DNA of 64,000 nucleotides from CAWEQO01 sp963811225 (GCA_963811225.1 CAWEQO010000018.1:186001-250000), one strand, 5' to 3'. Positions 37,013-47,426 are shown, numbered from the stretch's first letter. A program made the numbers and translations. Notes: a model not told the origin generated them from the sequence alone.

Positions 37013-38155
37013 TTATTGTTTAAATTCTGCGTCATCTGCGGTTAAAAATTTCAATGCTTCGAGCAGTGTATCCTCTCGCCCAAACGCCCCGGCCTTAGTG
37101 ACGACCGGCAGGTCGGGAGCAAGGGCGCTCTCCAATCTGCCCCAGGCGACGCCCGGGCAGATCTCGCCGCCCAAACGGATCAACTCCACTTGCAGCGCCG
37201 CGCAGCAGGCCCCGGCGATGTCGCCGCCGGTGAGGATCAGCCCTTCCACACTGCCGGAGCGGACCAGCGCCGCGGCCGCTTGCGCCAGCAGCCGTGCCAG
37301 CCGCGCTTCCTGCCCGGGCAGCTGCTCCAGCCGGGCGCTGGTGAGGATGGCCGCGGGATGCTGAGCCAGGGCTTGCTCCACCTGGATGGCGCAGGCCGGA
37401 ACAACACCTTCCTCCATTGTCATCTGCGGTTGGACCAGCGGGAATCCCAGACGTTCCGCGGCATCCACCTGGCGGGCGGTGACCGGGCTGCGGCTGCCGG
37501 CGACGATCAGCGCCCGGCTGGCGGTGGGTGGCGTCAAGCGCATGGTCACAGCGCCTTCAGCGATCCGGGGCGCAAGCGCTCGCGCCAACCCAGCCGAGCC
37601 GCACAGCAAGCGCAGGCCGGCCTCATGGCTGCGCTGCACCAGCAGGCGCAAGTCTTCGTCCGTGTCGGTGTCGGCGATCCAGACGCCTTCGCCCGGGCAG
37701 TCCCACGGCAGGCCGGGGTTCAGCGCCAGCCCGGCGTGTGTGAACAGCGGCGGCAGGTGGATCGGGTCGAAGCCAGGGGCGTGCTGGCAGCCGGAGCGGG
37801 TCAGGCGGCCCTGGGCCGGGAAGGCCGGGCAGACCAGCGCCCGCGCCTGCCCGGAGGCCTGCATCAGCGCCGCCAGCTCTTCTCCCGGCGAGCCGCGCAG
37901 CAGCGAATCGATCTTTTTATACACCCAGCCGTCCAGCTTCCCGGATGTTGCGGCGCGATCCGCTAGAGACAGCATGGCCTCAAAAGCCTGCCCGGGCTCC
38001 AGATGGCGGCTTTCGCTGTTCAAAACCAAAACGTCGCAGTCGGGGAAATGCTCCGGTGAGAGGGAAATGCGGGTATCCAGGCCCAGGTGGGCGAAGAAAG
38101 CGCCGGTATCGGCCGCACCGGTCAGGTCGTCGGCCAGGATGGTCAGGCGCGCCAT
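37013..38155 (-). CDS. DUF1537 four-carbon acid sugar kinase (DtnK/OtnK type)
   Basis: 380 residues. The family start LTILADDLTGAADTGAFFA, YKKIDSLLRG and PAFPAQGRLTRSGCQ mark the N-terminal substrate domain. LIVAGSRSPVTARQ and LILTGGDIAGACCAALQV mark the nucleotide-binding half. DUF1537 kinases phosphorylate D-threonate, D-erythronate and related acids at O4, and act together with PdxA2 or OtnC. The ATG at 38155 is preferred over GTG at 38158. It overlaps the LarA-like gene stop. Partner genes upstream are LarA-like and PdxA2. Confidence 0.9.
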   Translation of the reverse strand: MARLTILADDLTGAADTGAFFAHLGLDTRISLSPEHFPDCDVLVLNSESRHLEPGQAFEAMLSLADRAATSGKLDGWVYKKIDSLLRGSPGEELAALMQASGQARALVCPAFPAQGRLTRSGCQHAPGFDPIHLPPLFTHAGLALNPGLPWDCPGEGVWIADTDTDEDLRLLVQRSHEAGLRLLCGSAGLARALAPRIAEGAVTMRLTPPTASRALIVAGSRSPVTARQVDAAERLGFPLVQPQMTMEEGVVPACAIQVEQALAQHPAAILTSARLEQLPGQEARLARLLAQAAAALVRSGSVEGLILTGGDIAGACCAALQVELIRLGGEICPGVAWGRLESALAPDLPVVTKAGAFGREDTLLEALKFLTADDAEFKQ

Positions 38156-39453
38156 CACGGCTCCATCAGGATCGGTAGGGTCTCGGGGGCGTGGGTCAGG
38201 AAGGTGACCTTGGCGTCCCGGCCATGCCAGGCCATAGCTGCATACAGTGCGCCTTCCAGGCTGCCAAAGGGGTGGAAGCCGAGCGCCCGGGTCTCTTCCT
38301 GCGTGATCCCGTCGCTGACCAGGAACACCTGCGCCCGCCGGCGCACCTTGGCCCAGGCCAGCGCCAGCGCCCCGGCCACCTGGTCCACCTGCCCGGTCCG
38401 CACCAGTGCTTCGATCTCCTCCGCGTCCTGGTGCGCGTATTCCAGCAGCTGCGTGTGCATCACCGAGACCCCCTCGGGGCAGGGCGTGACCACCACGATG
38501 GTGCCGCCGTCCGTGACCACCCGGTCGGCGGCGTAGAGCGTTTTGTGCGCCTGCCAGAACTCAATGTCCGCCGGGTGACTGCCCGCCACCACCACACACG
38601 ATTTGCGCTCGAAGGGCACGCCGTACACCGATTGGGCCACCTGCACCCCGGCCCGGTGAGCGTGGATCGGATGGCCGTAGAAGGCCCGCACCAGGCTGCC
38701 ATTCGGGTCGAGCACGGTGTTGAGCACTGCCTTCAGCCCAATCCGCTCGGCGATCCGGTCCATCTCGGCGCGGACGATGTTCTCGACCTCACCCAGGTAC
38801 GAGCGGCTGGTGCGGGTGCTGAGGAAGTGCGTTGCGCCGGTGGTGTCCGCGCCGCACACACCCGGCTGGACGATCTTGCTGCCGCCCGAATAGCCGGGGA
38901 TGTGGTGTGGCACGATGCTGCCCAGGCCGATCAGGAAGTCGGCCTCCAACACCGCCCGGCTGACACTGATGGGCGTGCCGTTCTCGGTTACGCCCAGATC
39001 GACCATTTGGACCGGGTCGAGCCAGGGGTTGTTGATCACGGGTACACGCGTCATGACGACCGGACCGAAGCGCATCTCGATCTCGAAGGGGTTCATCGGC
39101 CGGTGGGTGCCCAGGGCGATCACCACCAGGAAGTGGTTATCGCGTATCCCGGCCCGGTTGAGCTCATTGAGCACCTCAGGCAGGATCAGGTCGACCGGCG
39201 TCTGGCGAGTCATGTCGTCGGCCAGGATGACCGCGTTTTTCGCGCCGCGCGCGGCCTCATACAACGGCGGCGCGCCGATCGGCTCGCGCAGGCAGCGCAG
39301 GATCTCAGCGCGCAGGTCGGGCGCTGGCAGGACCGGCAGCGGCGTCAGCACCGCCTCTAAGTTGCGGGTGGGCAGCTGCACCTCCTGGATCCGATCGCCG
39401 TAAGGCAAGGCGACAGTGGTATACAGGTCGCCGGATAAGGCAGGCTGTTTCAA
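38155..39453 (-). CDS. LarA-like nickel-pincer 2-hydroxyacid racemase/epimerase (DUF2088)
   Basis: 432 residues, normal for LarA. The N-terminal domain has VILADDMTRQTPVDLILPEVL and VIALGTHRPMNPFEIEMRFG. The cofactor region reads GLGSIVPHHIPGYSGGSKIVQPGVCG, with the histidines and the lysine that attaches the pincer nucleotide in LarA. C-terminal VVVAGSHPADIEFWQAHKTLYAAD also fits. LarA homologues racemise or epimerise 2-hydroxyacids, including sugar acids. Lying between PdxA2 and the DUF1537 kinase, it may epimerise C2 of a four-carbon sugar acid. No larB/C/E maturation genes are in the window. Confidence 0.88.
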   Translation of the reverse strand: MKQPALSGDLYTTVALPYGDRIQEVQLPTRNLEAVLTPLPVLPAPDLRAEILRCLREPIGAPPLYEAARGAKNAVILADDMTRQTPVDLILPEVLNELNRAGIRDNHFLVVIALGTHRPMNPFEIEMRFGPVVMTRVPVINNPWLDPVQMVDLGVTENGTPISVSRAVLEADFLIGLGSIVPHHIPGYSGGSKIVQPGVCGADTTGATHFLSTRTSRSYLGEVENIVRAEMDRIAERIGLKAVLNTVLDPNGSLVRAFYGHPIHAHRAGVQVAQSVYGVPFERKSCVVVAGSHPADIEFWQAHKTLYAADRVVTDGGTIVVVTPCPEGVSVMHTQLLEYAHQDAEEIEALVRTGQVDQVAGALALAWAKVRRRAQVFLVSDGITQEETRALGFHPFGSLEGALYAAMAWHGRDAKVTFLTHAPETLPILMEP

Positions 39454-40454
39454 CGGGCGCCTGCCATCTGCACGGCGACCCGCACCGCGGCGAGCAGGCT
39501 GTCCTCGCGCGCCTGTCCGCTCCCGGCGATGTCGAACGCCGTGCCGTGGTCGACCGAGGTTCGGATGATGGGCAGGCCAATGCTGACGTTAACGCCCTGG
39601 TCGAAGGCCAGCAGTTTCATCGGGATGTGACCCTGGTCGTGGTACATCGCCACCACGATGTCGAACTCGCCCTGGCGAGCGCGCAGGAAAACCGTGTCGG
39701 GCGGCATCGGGTCGGAGACGTTCAAGCCGCGCCCCCGTGCCGCCAGGATCGCCGGGAGAATGCAGCGCTGGTCCTCGTCGCCGAACATCCCCCCCTCGCC
39801 GGCGTGCGGGTTCAGCCCGGCCACCGCAATGCGCGGTTGTGGAATGCCCAGGGTCTGGCAGGCTTTCTGCGCCAGATCGATGGTTTGCCCCACCCGCTCG
39901 GGTGTGACGCGCCGGATGGCCTCGGCCAGCGAGACGTGCGTGCTGACGTGCACCACCCGCAGCCCCTCCCCCACCAGCAGCATGCTCACCCGCCTGGCCC
40001 CCGTGCGCTCGGTTAGCAGCTCGGTGTGACCGGCGTAGTCGAAGCCGGCCGCGCGCATGGCGGCCTTATTGAGCGGCGCAGTCACGACCGCGTCCACCGC
40101 ACGATCCATGGCCAGGTCGCAAGCCGCAAAGACTGCCTCGACCGCCGCTCGTCCGGAAGCCGCCGCGATCTGACCGACCGGGCAATCGCCGGGCCGAGCG
40201 TCGTGCAGGTCGAGCAGGGTCGGGTGATCGGGGGAATAGTCGCCGAGTGACGGTTCCGAAAGGATCTCGAAGTCCGGCTCCGGCAGCCCGAGGAAGCCCG
40301 CGGCGCGCTCGAAGATGCGCCGGTCGCCGATGATCAGCGGCCGGCAAAGCGCATAGACTTCTGCATGCTGCAGGGCTTTCAGAATGATCTCCGGGCCAAC
40401 GCCGGAGGGATCGCCCTGGGTGATGGCGAGGATTGGAAGGGGATTGGAATGCAT
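39450..40454 (-). CDS. pdxA2: PdxA2-type 4-phospho-hydroxyacid dehydrogenase (D-threonate/erythronate 4-phosphate)
   Basis: 334 residues. PdxA family: ITQGDPSGVGPEIILKAL, VDAVVTAPLNKAAMRAAGF, YAGHTELLTERTG, AGLNPHAGEGGMFGDED, MYHDQGHIPMKLLAFDQGVNVSIGLP and RTSVDHGTAFDIAG with the three metal-binding histidines. Being beside a DUF1537 kinase and away from other vitamin B6 genes, it is better read as PdxA2, which oxidises and decarboxylates 4-phospho-threonate/erythronate to dihydroxyacetone phosphate. ATG 40454 is used; TTG 40457 has better spacing from AGGAG. Confidence 0.9.
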   Translation of the reverse strand: MHSNPLPILAITQGDPSGVGPEIILKALQHAEVYALCRPLIIGDRRIFERAAGFLGLPEPDFEILSEPSLGDYSPDHPTLLDLHDARPGDCPVGQIAAASGRAAVEAVFAACDLAMDRAVDAVVTAPLNKAAMRAAGFDYAGHTELLTERTGARRVSMLLVGEGLRVVHVSTHVSLAEAIRRVTPERVGQTIDLAQKACQTLGIPQPRIAVAGLNPHAGEGGMFGDEDQRCILPAILAARGRGLNVSDPMPPDTVFLRARQGEFDIVVAMYHDQGHIPMKLLAFDQGVNVSIGLPIIRTSVDHGTAFDIAGSGQAREDSLLAAVRVAVQMAGAR

Positions 40455-40502
40455 CAAAGCGTAAAGCTCCTTTAATTCATTGTAACGCCGATTCCCCCTT
40501 GA

Positions 40503-41321
40503 TTAACAATCCCCAATCTCCCAAGTCTCGATATGATGCACAGACTGTCCGGGCTGGAGCGTGACCAGTGGACCAAGGGTTTCCAGCTCGAAAAACTCGT
40601 TGTTGCAGTAAATCTCCACGTTGCAGGCCGCATCGGCATGCGGCTTGCCGGGCTGCGGCTCGAACCGCTTGGTCAGGCGCACACCCTGGCGTTCATAAGT
40701 CACCCAGCCCGCCAGGTTGAAATAGCCCAGCTTGAACTCGTTCTCGTGTGGGCCGGCATTGAAACGCATGCAGTCCCCTTCCAACTGCAAACGCGGGTCG
40801 GGTAGACGCACGTAAGGCCAGAAAGCCAGCACGCTGCCTGGAACATTGGCGGAACGCTCGCCGGGCAGCGGCAGCACGGCTTGTCCACCCAGCGGCAGCT
40901 GGGTCACGGCCCAGGGCGCCAGATCGAGTGGGGTGGAGCCTTCGTTGGTGATCGTGTGTACGATGGTCAAAGCCGGGTAGTCGCCATCCAGGGCAATGTC
41001 CATCTGCTTGGCCAGCCGGTTCCAGCGGTCGGGGCGCTGGAACAAACACAGCGACAAGCCTTCCTGCCAGATTTCGCACGGCAGTCGCTCGGGCGAAGCC
41101 GTGTGATTGGTCTGCGGGGCGTGCCACAGGCGGTGCCCGCCGCGCAGATCGAAGCGCCCGTTGGACGTGTCCCAGCCGAACTCGGGCGTTTCGGCCAGCA
41201 GGTTGCGGTCATCGCCGTGACGAAAGAGGCGGATGATGCGCTGACCGCCCTCTTTGAGATACTCGATCCGCAGGAATGGGCTTTCCATCACGCCGGTCGG
41301 CAGGCCGTGATACTCGCTCAT
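40503..41321 (-). CDS. Galactose-mutarotase-like beta-sandwich protein (DUF4380-like)
   Basis: 272 residues, no signal peptide. It is rich in beta strands and aromatic residues. GGQRIIRLFRHGDDRNLLAETPEFGW, FDLRGGHRLWHAPQ and YPALTIVHTITNEGSTPLDLAPWAVTQLPLGGQ resemble the DUF4380/aldose-epimerase-like fold. It is coupled by a 4-base overlap to the GH94 gene upstream and 46 bases from pdxA2. It may convert the anomeric form of a sugar phosphate released by the phosphorylases; this is inferred from fold and context only. Confidence 0.65.
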   Translation of the reverse strand: MSEYHGLPTGVMESPFLRIEYLKEGGQRIIRLFRHGDDRNLLAETPEFGWDTSNGRFDLRGGHRLWHAPQTNHTASPERLPCEIWQEGLSLCLFQRPDRWNRLAKQMDIALDGDYPALTIVHTITNEGSTPLDLAPWAVTQLPLGGQAVLPLPGERSANVPGSVLAFWPYVRLPDPRLQLEGDCMRFNAGPHENEFKLGYFNLAGWVTYERQGVRLTKRFEPQPGKPHADAACNVEIYCNNEFFELETLGPLVTLQPGQSVHHIETWEIGDC

Positions 41322-43742
41322 GCCGGCTCGCCCATGCGCACGGTGACTTCGTGCGTCCGGCCGTCGCCGAACAGCGGCAGCACGCTGCCTTCGATGCGCC
41401 GGTCATCCACCGCCACCCAGGCCACGCCTCGCTGAACATGCTCGGGGTTCTCGACTCGAATGTCGTAGCGGGCGCGGCGGAACTGCCGCCAGACGCGGAA
41501 GCCGTTCCACTCGCTGGGAATGCACGGATCGATCTTCAGCCCGGCGTAAGTGGGCCGCACACCCAGGATGTACTGCGTAGCGGCCTGGTACATCCATGAA
41601 GCCGTGCCGGACAGCCAACTGTTGCGGGCCAACCCGAACTGGGGGTGCTCGTCGGCCAGGATATTCTGAGCGTAGACGTACGGCTCCAGCTCATACTCGT
41701 CGATGTGGTCGTTCTTGGCGGCCGGGTTGGTTTGGGCGTAATAGCGGTAAGCGCGGTCCCCGTTCCCCGCCAGGGTCTCGGCCACGATCACCCAGGGATT
41801 GGCGTGCATGAAGATGCCGCCGTTCTCCTTGGCGCCCGGCGGATAAGTGGTGATGCCGCCCTTGCCCGGGTCGTACCCGTTGAAGCCGGGCGCGCTGAGC
41901 TTGATGCCATTGCTGGTATTGAGCCTGTCGTGCACCGCCTGCAAGGCGCTTTCGGCCTGTTCAGGGGTGGCGAACCCGGCGATGACCGGCCATGCCTGGG
42001 CGTAGGCGTAAATCTGCCCGGCCTCGTTCTGCTTCGAACCGAGCGGCGTGCCGTCGGCTTCGTAGTAGCTGCGGAACCACTCGCCGTCCCAGCCGTGCTC
42101 CTGGACTCGGGCCTGCATCTCGTCATACCAGCCGGTGAGCTTTTCGGCCTGCGCTTCATCCCCTTGCTGGCGGGTCAGTTCGATCAAATCCAGCAGCGCC
42201 TTGCCGTACAGGTGCGCACATAACAGCGATTCGGCCCCGGTCGGCAGGTTCATGGTGTCGTTCCAGTCGGCGAAGCCCAGCAGCGGCAGGCCGTGCGCGC
42301 CCGTGTCCGCATGGGTGAAGGCCACCGCCCGCAGCAGGTGCTCCAGCACACTGGCGGATTCGAGCGAATCGCCCTGCTTGTCCTTCTCGTAGAAGGGCAT
42401 CTGCTCGTCGAGGAACTCAAAGTCGCCGGTCTCTTTCAAGTAGGCGCACACCGCCTGGACCGCCCACAGGTGATCGTCGCTGTAGTACTGCGGACGATCT
42501 TCCATCTCGGCCGCATCGCCGATCGAGGCTTCCATGGTGAGCGGGTAGAACTGGTGCATGGCCGAACCGTTACGCCGCTGCACCTGCAGCAGCTTGCGCA
42601 GGAATTCCTTGACCTCGCCCGGCGCCGAAGCGTTCACCGCCATCAAGTCTTGTGAACTGTCTCGGTAGCCCATGCCACGCGAGCCGTAGCCCAACTGATA
42701 CAGCGACAGGTAGCGCGACCAGGTCTTGGTGGTGTAGCACTGGTAGGGGTTGTGGATGTTGAGCATCAGGTTCATGCTCTCATCGGGGGTGATGACCTGT
42801 AAGCGGGAGAGGTAACCCTCCCAGAACTCCTTCAACACGGCCAAAGCCTCATCGACCGCTTCGGGACGGTTATACTTGCCGATCGAGGGCATGGCATCCT
42901 CGATGCTGCCCTCCTGACCGAGCTGGATGACGAAGCGTCGTGTCTCGCCGGGCTGGAGCGTGCCCAGCGGCAGCATCAGCGCGCCGATGTTGTCGCCGCG
43001 GCGGGCCTCGTAGCAAGACAATTCGGGCTGCTGCAGCGCCAGCGGATTGGCCCAGGTGCCGTATTCGTTGTCGCCCAGGAAGCGCTTGCGGTCCGTCTCA
43101 AACGAGCTGGCCGGGAGGCTGGCGGTCAGGTAGTTGACGTGGTTCTCTTTGCGCATAAAAGCGGCCTGGCACAGGATCTGGCGACCTTCCTCGCCGGTCA
43201 CCGCCCAGGACTGCATGGTCTGCGGCACCCAATCGGCGTTGGTGAGCTGCTTGAGGGCGTCGAAGTGGGTGTACTCCACCACCGGCACGGCGTCCAGCGT
43301 GACCGGCTCGTCACTGCGGTTGGTGATCCGCACGTCGCGCAGCTCGACGTTCTCGTCGCGCGGCACGAAGATGGTCGCCTCGGTCTCGATGCCCTCCACG
43401 ACCGAGTGGATGCGGGTGTAGTTCAGGCCAATCTGGCACGCATAGCTCTCATAGGGTACCAGGCAGGGCACGTAGAAGGGCGAGAATACCCGGTAGCCGC
43501 CGTTGGGCATGATGCAGGCGCAGGTAGAGCGTCTCACCTTTGAACTCAGAGGCGGGCATCTGGGCGATATATTTCGTGATGCGGTTCAGACCAGGATCGC
43601 CCTTGCAGATCAGCGCCCCACCAGTATGGTCGACGAACCCGCCGAAGTCCAGCGTGCCGACATAGTTGATCCACTTGACCGGGGTGCGCGGGTTGGTGAT
43701 CACGTAGCTTTTGTTTTCCGGGTCGAAATGTCCGTAGTTCAT
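41318..43742 (-). CDS. GH94 beta-glycoside phosphorylase, frameshifted
   Basis: About 808 residues when restored. The first 78 residues (MNYGHFDPENKSYVITNPRTPVKWINYVGTLDFG...) lie in one frame and the rest in another. The break is near 43505-43512, between GETLYLRLH and PNGGYRVFSPFY. The N-terminal beta-sandwich is followed by an (alpha/alpha)6 barrel with GYRDSSQDLMAV, the general-acid strand LLGFADWNDTMNL, the QEEAGQIYAYAQAW-like NEAGQIYAYAQ and NSWLSGTASWMYQAATQYILGVRP. It splits a beta-disaccharide with phosphate to give a sugar 1-phosphate. It differs at the acceptor loops from its neighbour, so another linkage or acceptor is likely. Confidence 0.86.
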
Positions 43743-43847
43743 GGAAGGCTCCTTGATCCAATTGGGCTCTTCAGGGCATGATCGGGTCTCTCCCCTGCCC
43801 GGAGATGTGAGGGCCTCTGTCTGGAAAGACTACCGAATCTGTGTGTC

Positions 43848-43868
43848 AAATCGTTTACGAAACCGTTA
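43848..43868. promoter_or_regulatory. Possible LacI-type site between the two GH94 genes
   Basis: TCGTTTACGA (43851-43860), flanked by AAA and AAC, is a CG-containing near-dyad. It overlaps the stop of the first GH94 gene and lies about 110 bases before the second. Weak match. Confidence 0.3.
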
Positions 43869-46300
43869 CCTGTACGGCCACCTGCTTTACCCCTTCCTCT
43901 GCCAGCGGAACAATCGTGCCTTCCATCGGCTTTCCATCCACCGCCAGCTTCACCACATTGCCGGGCCCCTCGCGGACAACCTGGATGTGATAGGTGACGC
44001 CGCGGAAGACGCGCTGGACCTGGAATCCGCTCCAGTCCGGGGGGATGACCGGCTGCACCTGCAGTCCGTCAAAGGCCGGGCGGATGCCGAGGATCCACTG
44101 CGTGATGGCAATGTAGTTCCAGGCTGCCGTGCCGCTGAGCCAGGAGTTCTTCGCCTCGCCAAAGGAGGGCGCATCCTTGCCGGCGATGGTCTGGGCGTAG
44201 ACGTAGGGCTCACAGCGATGCACTTCGCTGATCTCCTCACGCGCCGAGGGGTTGATGCGCAGGTAATAGTCCATCGCCTGATCGCCGCGGCCCACCATGG
44301 TTTCGGCGATCATGATCCAGGGGTTGGTGTGACAGAAGACGCTGGCGTTCTCCTTGTAGCCCGGCGGGTAGGAAGAGATTTCACCCAGTTCGAGGTGGTA
44401 GCGGGTGTAAGCCGGCTGTAATAAGACGATGCCGTGCCGGGTGCCCAGGCGCTCGGCCACCGAGTTCGAGCGCCTGTTTTGCGCGGCCATCCTCGACGCC
44501 CAATCCAGCCATAACACACATGCCCTGCGGTTCGATGTAGATCTTGCCTTGGTCACAGGTCTGTGAGCCAACCGGATGGCCGAAGTTATCGTAGGCGCGC
44601 AGGAACCAGCTGCCGTCCCATCCGGCCTTATCCACCACTCGCGCCATTTCACTCGCTGCGGCCCGGACCGACTCGGCCCGCTCGCGCTTGCCCCGGCGCT
44701 CGGCGATCTCAGCCAACTCGCCCGCCACAAGCACGAACAGCCCGGCGATGAACACCGATTCGGCCACCTTGCCGTCCCTGTTGGTGGTGGTTTGGAAGGA
44801 CTGCCCCGGGGTGTCGGAAAAGCAGTTGAGGTTGAGGCAGTCGTTCCAGTCGGCGCGACCGATCAACGGCAGCCCGTGCGGTCCCAGCCGCTCGAGGGTG
44901 TAATCGAAGCTGCGCTCCAGGTGGTCGTACAGGGGCATCTCCGTGCCGGGTTGATTATCGTAAGGCGCCGGCTCATCCAGGATGCTCCAGTCGCCGGTCT
45001 CTTTAATGTAAGCCGCCACGGCTAAGATCAGCCAGGCCGGATCGTCATTGAAATTGCCGCCCACGCCGTCGTTGCCACGCTTGGTGAGAGGTTGGTACTG
45101 GTGATAGGCCCCGCCGTTGGGCAGTTGGGTGGAGGCCAGGTCGAGGATACGCTCGCGGGCGCGTTCGGGCACCATCTGCACGAATCCCAGCAGGTCTTGA
45201 TTGGAATCGCGGAAGCCCATGCCGCGCCCCACGCCCGATTCGAAGTAGGAGGCCGAGCGCGACATATTGAAGGTGATCATGCACTGGTATGCGTTCCAGA
45301 TATTGACCATGCGATTGACGTGCCCATTGGGGGTGTCCACCTGGTAGGCGGCCAACAGGCCGTTCCAATGCTCGCGCAAGGCCTGGAAGGCGGTCTCGAC
45401 GTTTCCTTTCTGCAGGAAATGCGCAATGAGCGGCCTGACGTTCGTCTTGTTGACACGCTGTGATCCGGGCGGGTCGAACTTGGCCTCGACCGGATTCTCC
45501 TGGTAGCCGAGCAAGAAGATCACCTGACGGCTTTCGCCGGGCTGCAGCTGCAGGCGCACGTGGTGCGAGCCGATCGGCGCCCAACCGTGGGCCTGCGTGA
45601 AGGCGGATTCGCCTTTCTCGACCACTACAGGCTTATCAAAGCCGCGGTATGGGCCGAGGAAATCCTCGCGCTGGGTGTCGTATCCGGCCAGAGGTTCGGA
45701 GCAGGCGAAGTAGGCGAAGTGATCGCGGCGCTCGCGGTACTCGGTCTTGTGATAGATGACCTCATCCTCCACCTCCACCTCGCCGGTGTTGAAGTTGCGC
45801 TGATAGTTGGTGTAATCGTCCCAGGCATCCCACAGGCAGAACTCCACCAGCGAGAAGGCCGACAGGTCGGCAGGCTGATCGCGGCGGTTGGTGACGGTGA
45901 GCTGCCAGATCTCCAAGTTGGCGTCGAGCGGGACAAAGTAACGGATGCCAGCCTGGATGCCGTCCTTGACGGATTCGATCGTGGTATAGCCCAGGCCGTG
46001 GCGGCAGGTGTAGGAGTTGAGCTGGCCGCCGGTGGGCTGCCAGGTGGGCGACCAGTAAGCGCCGCTTTGGTTGTCGCGTAAGTAAACGTAGCGCCCCCCG
46101 CTGTCATAGGGGACGTTGTTGTAGCGGTAGCGGGTGAGCCGCCGCAGGCGTGCATCCCGATAGAAGGAATATCCCCCGGCCGTGTTCGAGATCATGCCAA
46201 AATAATCTTGACTGCCCATATAATTGATCCAGGGAAGAGGCGTATCCGGCTTCGTAATGACATATTCCCTCTTCGCATCGTCGAAATATCCAAATTTCAT
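43855..46300 (-). CDS. GH94 cellobiose-phosphorylase-like enzyme, frameshifted
   Basis: About 815 residues when restored. The N-terminus MKFGYFDDAKREYVITKPDTPLPWINYMGSQDYF, YLRDNQSGAYWSPTWQP, GMGFRDSNQDLLGF and the catalytic LIGRADWNDCLNLNCFSDTPGQSFQ are very close to cellobiose phosphorylases. The frame breaks near 44463-44470, between EDGRAKQAL and NSVAERLGTRHGIV; the rest is intact (SSYPPGYKENASVFCHTNPW, NSWLSGTAAWNYIAITQWILGIRP). It would turn cellobiose plus phosphate into glucose 1-phosphate and glucose. The start at 46300 has GGAGGCGTC upstream and lies 18 bases after the lacI stop. Confidence 0.9.
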
Positions 46301-46317
46301 GACGCCTCCAAAAAATG

Positions 46318-47343
46318 TTATTTTCGGTATCGCTCTGCCTTGGCGCCGCACGATTCGCGCACGATCAATTCGGTCGGCAGCTTAATCCGGCGGGGTTCGC
46401 TGGGCGGATTTTCAATGATCTCGATCAAACTCTCGGCAGCATGAGAGCCAAGCCCGAAGATGGGCTGGCGCACGGTTGTTAGCGTGGGCCGGGTCATCCG
46501 GGCAAATGGGATATCGTCGAAGCCGACCAGGGCCACATCCTCCGGCACGCGCAGGTTGGCCTCGTACAAGGCGCGCAGCACCCCGTGGGCCATGTCGTCG
46601 CTGGCGGCAAAGATGGCATCCGGGCGGGCGTCCAACATGCGCCGGGTGGCGTAATAACCACCGGTGTCGGTGAAATCGCCCTCCACCACCAGCTCGGGGC
46701 GCGCCGGGATGCCGTGCTCACTCAAAGCGTCGATGTAACCGTTGTAGCGGTCGAACCCGGCGATCATGTCCTGCGGACCGGTAACGCTCCCAATGCGTTT
46801 GCGGCCCAGGCGCAGCAAGTGCAGCACCGCCTGGCGGGCCCCGTCGCGGTTGTCGACGTCGACGCAGTGGATTTGGTCGTTGGTGGGATGGCGCCCAATG
46901 GTGATGAAGGGCAGTTGGCTCTCTTCCAGGGCCATCAAGATCGGGTCGTCGGTGACCATCGAAGAGATAATCACCCCATCCACCAGGCCGTTGTAGAGGA
47001 TCTTGCTGATGGTGCGGCGCTCGTACTCCGGCTCTGCCAACCAGAGCATAACCGAATAATCCTTTGCGTTGCAGCCTGTAGATACCCCCTGAATGAGCAT
47101 CGGAAAATAGGGATCGGTGAACAACTGGCGGACGCCGGTCGGGATGACCAGGCCGATCACGCTGGTGCGCCCGGCAGCCAGGGCGCGGGCGGCCATGTTC
47201 GGCCGGTAGTTTTGCTCGTCGACCACTTCCTTAATCCGGCGGCGGGTATCCTCGCTGACGTCTGGGTCGCCGTTAATGACGCGCGAGATCGTCGAGCGAG
47301 AAAACCCGCTGATGTGGGCAATATCTTCAAGGGTTGCAGGCAT
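46318..47343 (-). CDS. LacI-family transcriptional regulator
   Basis: 341 residues. HTH TLEDIAHISGFSRSTISRVINGD, hinge YRPNMAARALAAG, and an effector domain with KRIGSVTGPQDMIAGFDRYNGY, ARPDAIFAASDDMAHGVLRAL and DVALVGFDDIPFAR. It is the promoter-proximal gene of the GH94/PdxA2/LarA/DUF1537 run on the minus strand, so it probably represses that run. A GGGAACGCTCCC dyad lies 15 bases upstream of its start. CGGAGG supplies the ribosome site. Confidence 0.93.
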   Translation of the reverse strand: MPATLEDIAHISGFSRSTISRVINGDPDVSEDTRRRIKEVVDEQNYRPNMAARALAAGRTSVIGLVIPTGVRQLFTDPYFPMLIQGVSTGCNAKDYSVMLWLAEPEYERRTISKILYNGLVDGVIISSMVTDDPILMALEESQLPFITIGRHPTNDQIHCVDVDNRDGARQAVLHLLRLGRKRIGSVTGPQDMIAGFDRYNGYIDALSEHGIPARPELVVEGDFTDTGGYYATRRMLDARPDAIFAASDDMAHGVLRALYEANLRVPEDVALVGFDDIPFARMTRPTLTTVRQPIFGLGSHAAESLIEIIENPPSEPRRIKLPTELIVRESCGAKAERYRK

Positions 47344-47357
47344 AAGGAAAGACCTCC

Positions 47358-47369
47358 GGGAACGCTCCC
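47358..47369. promoter_or_regulatory. LacI-family operator
   Basis: GGGAACGCTCCC, with reverse complement GGGAGCGTTCCC, is a near-palindrome with the CG centre of LacI-family sites, just before the lacI ribosome-binding site. Autorepression is inferred. Confidence 0.5.
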
Positions 47370-47426
47370 ACTACAATCATAGCTTGCCGTCCACAGAGTG
47401 TCAAGGATATTAAGGGAATATTAAAA

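Noticed and set aside
39450..40454. Assignment as vitamin B6 biosynthetic PdxA
   Set aside because: Overlap with LarA-like and DUF1537 genes favours the PdxA2 catabolic branch; no pdxJ or other B6 gene is near.
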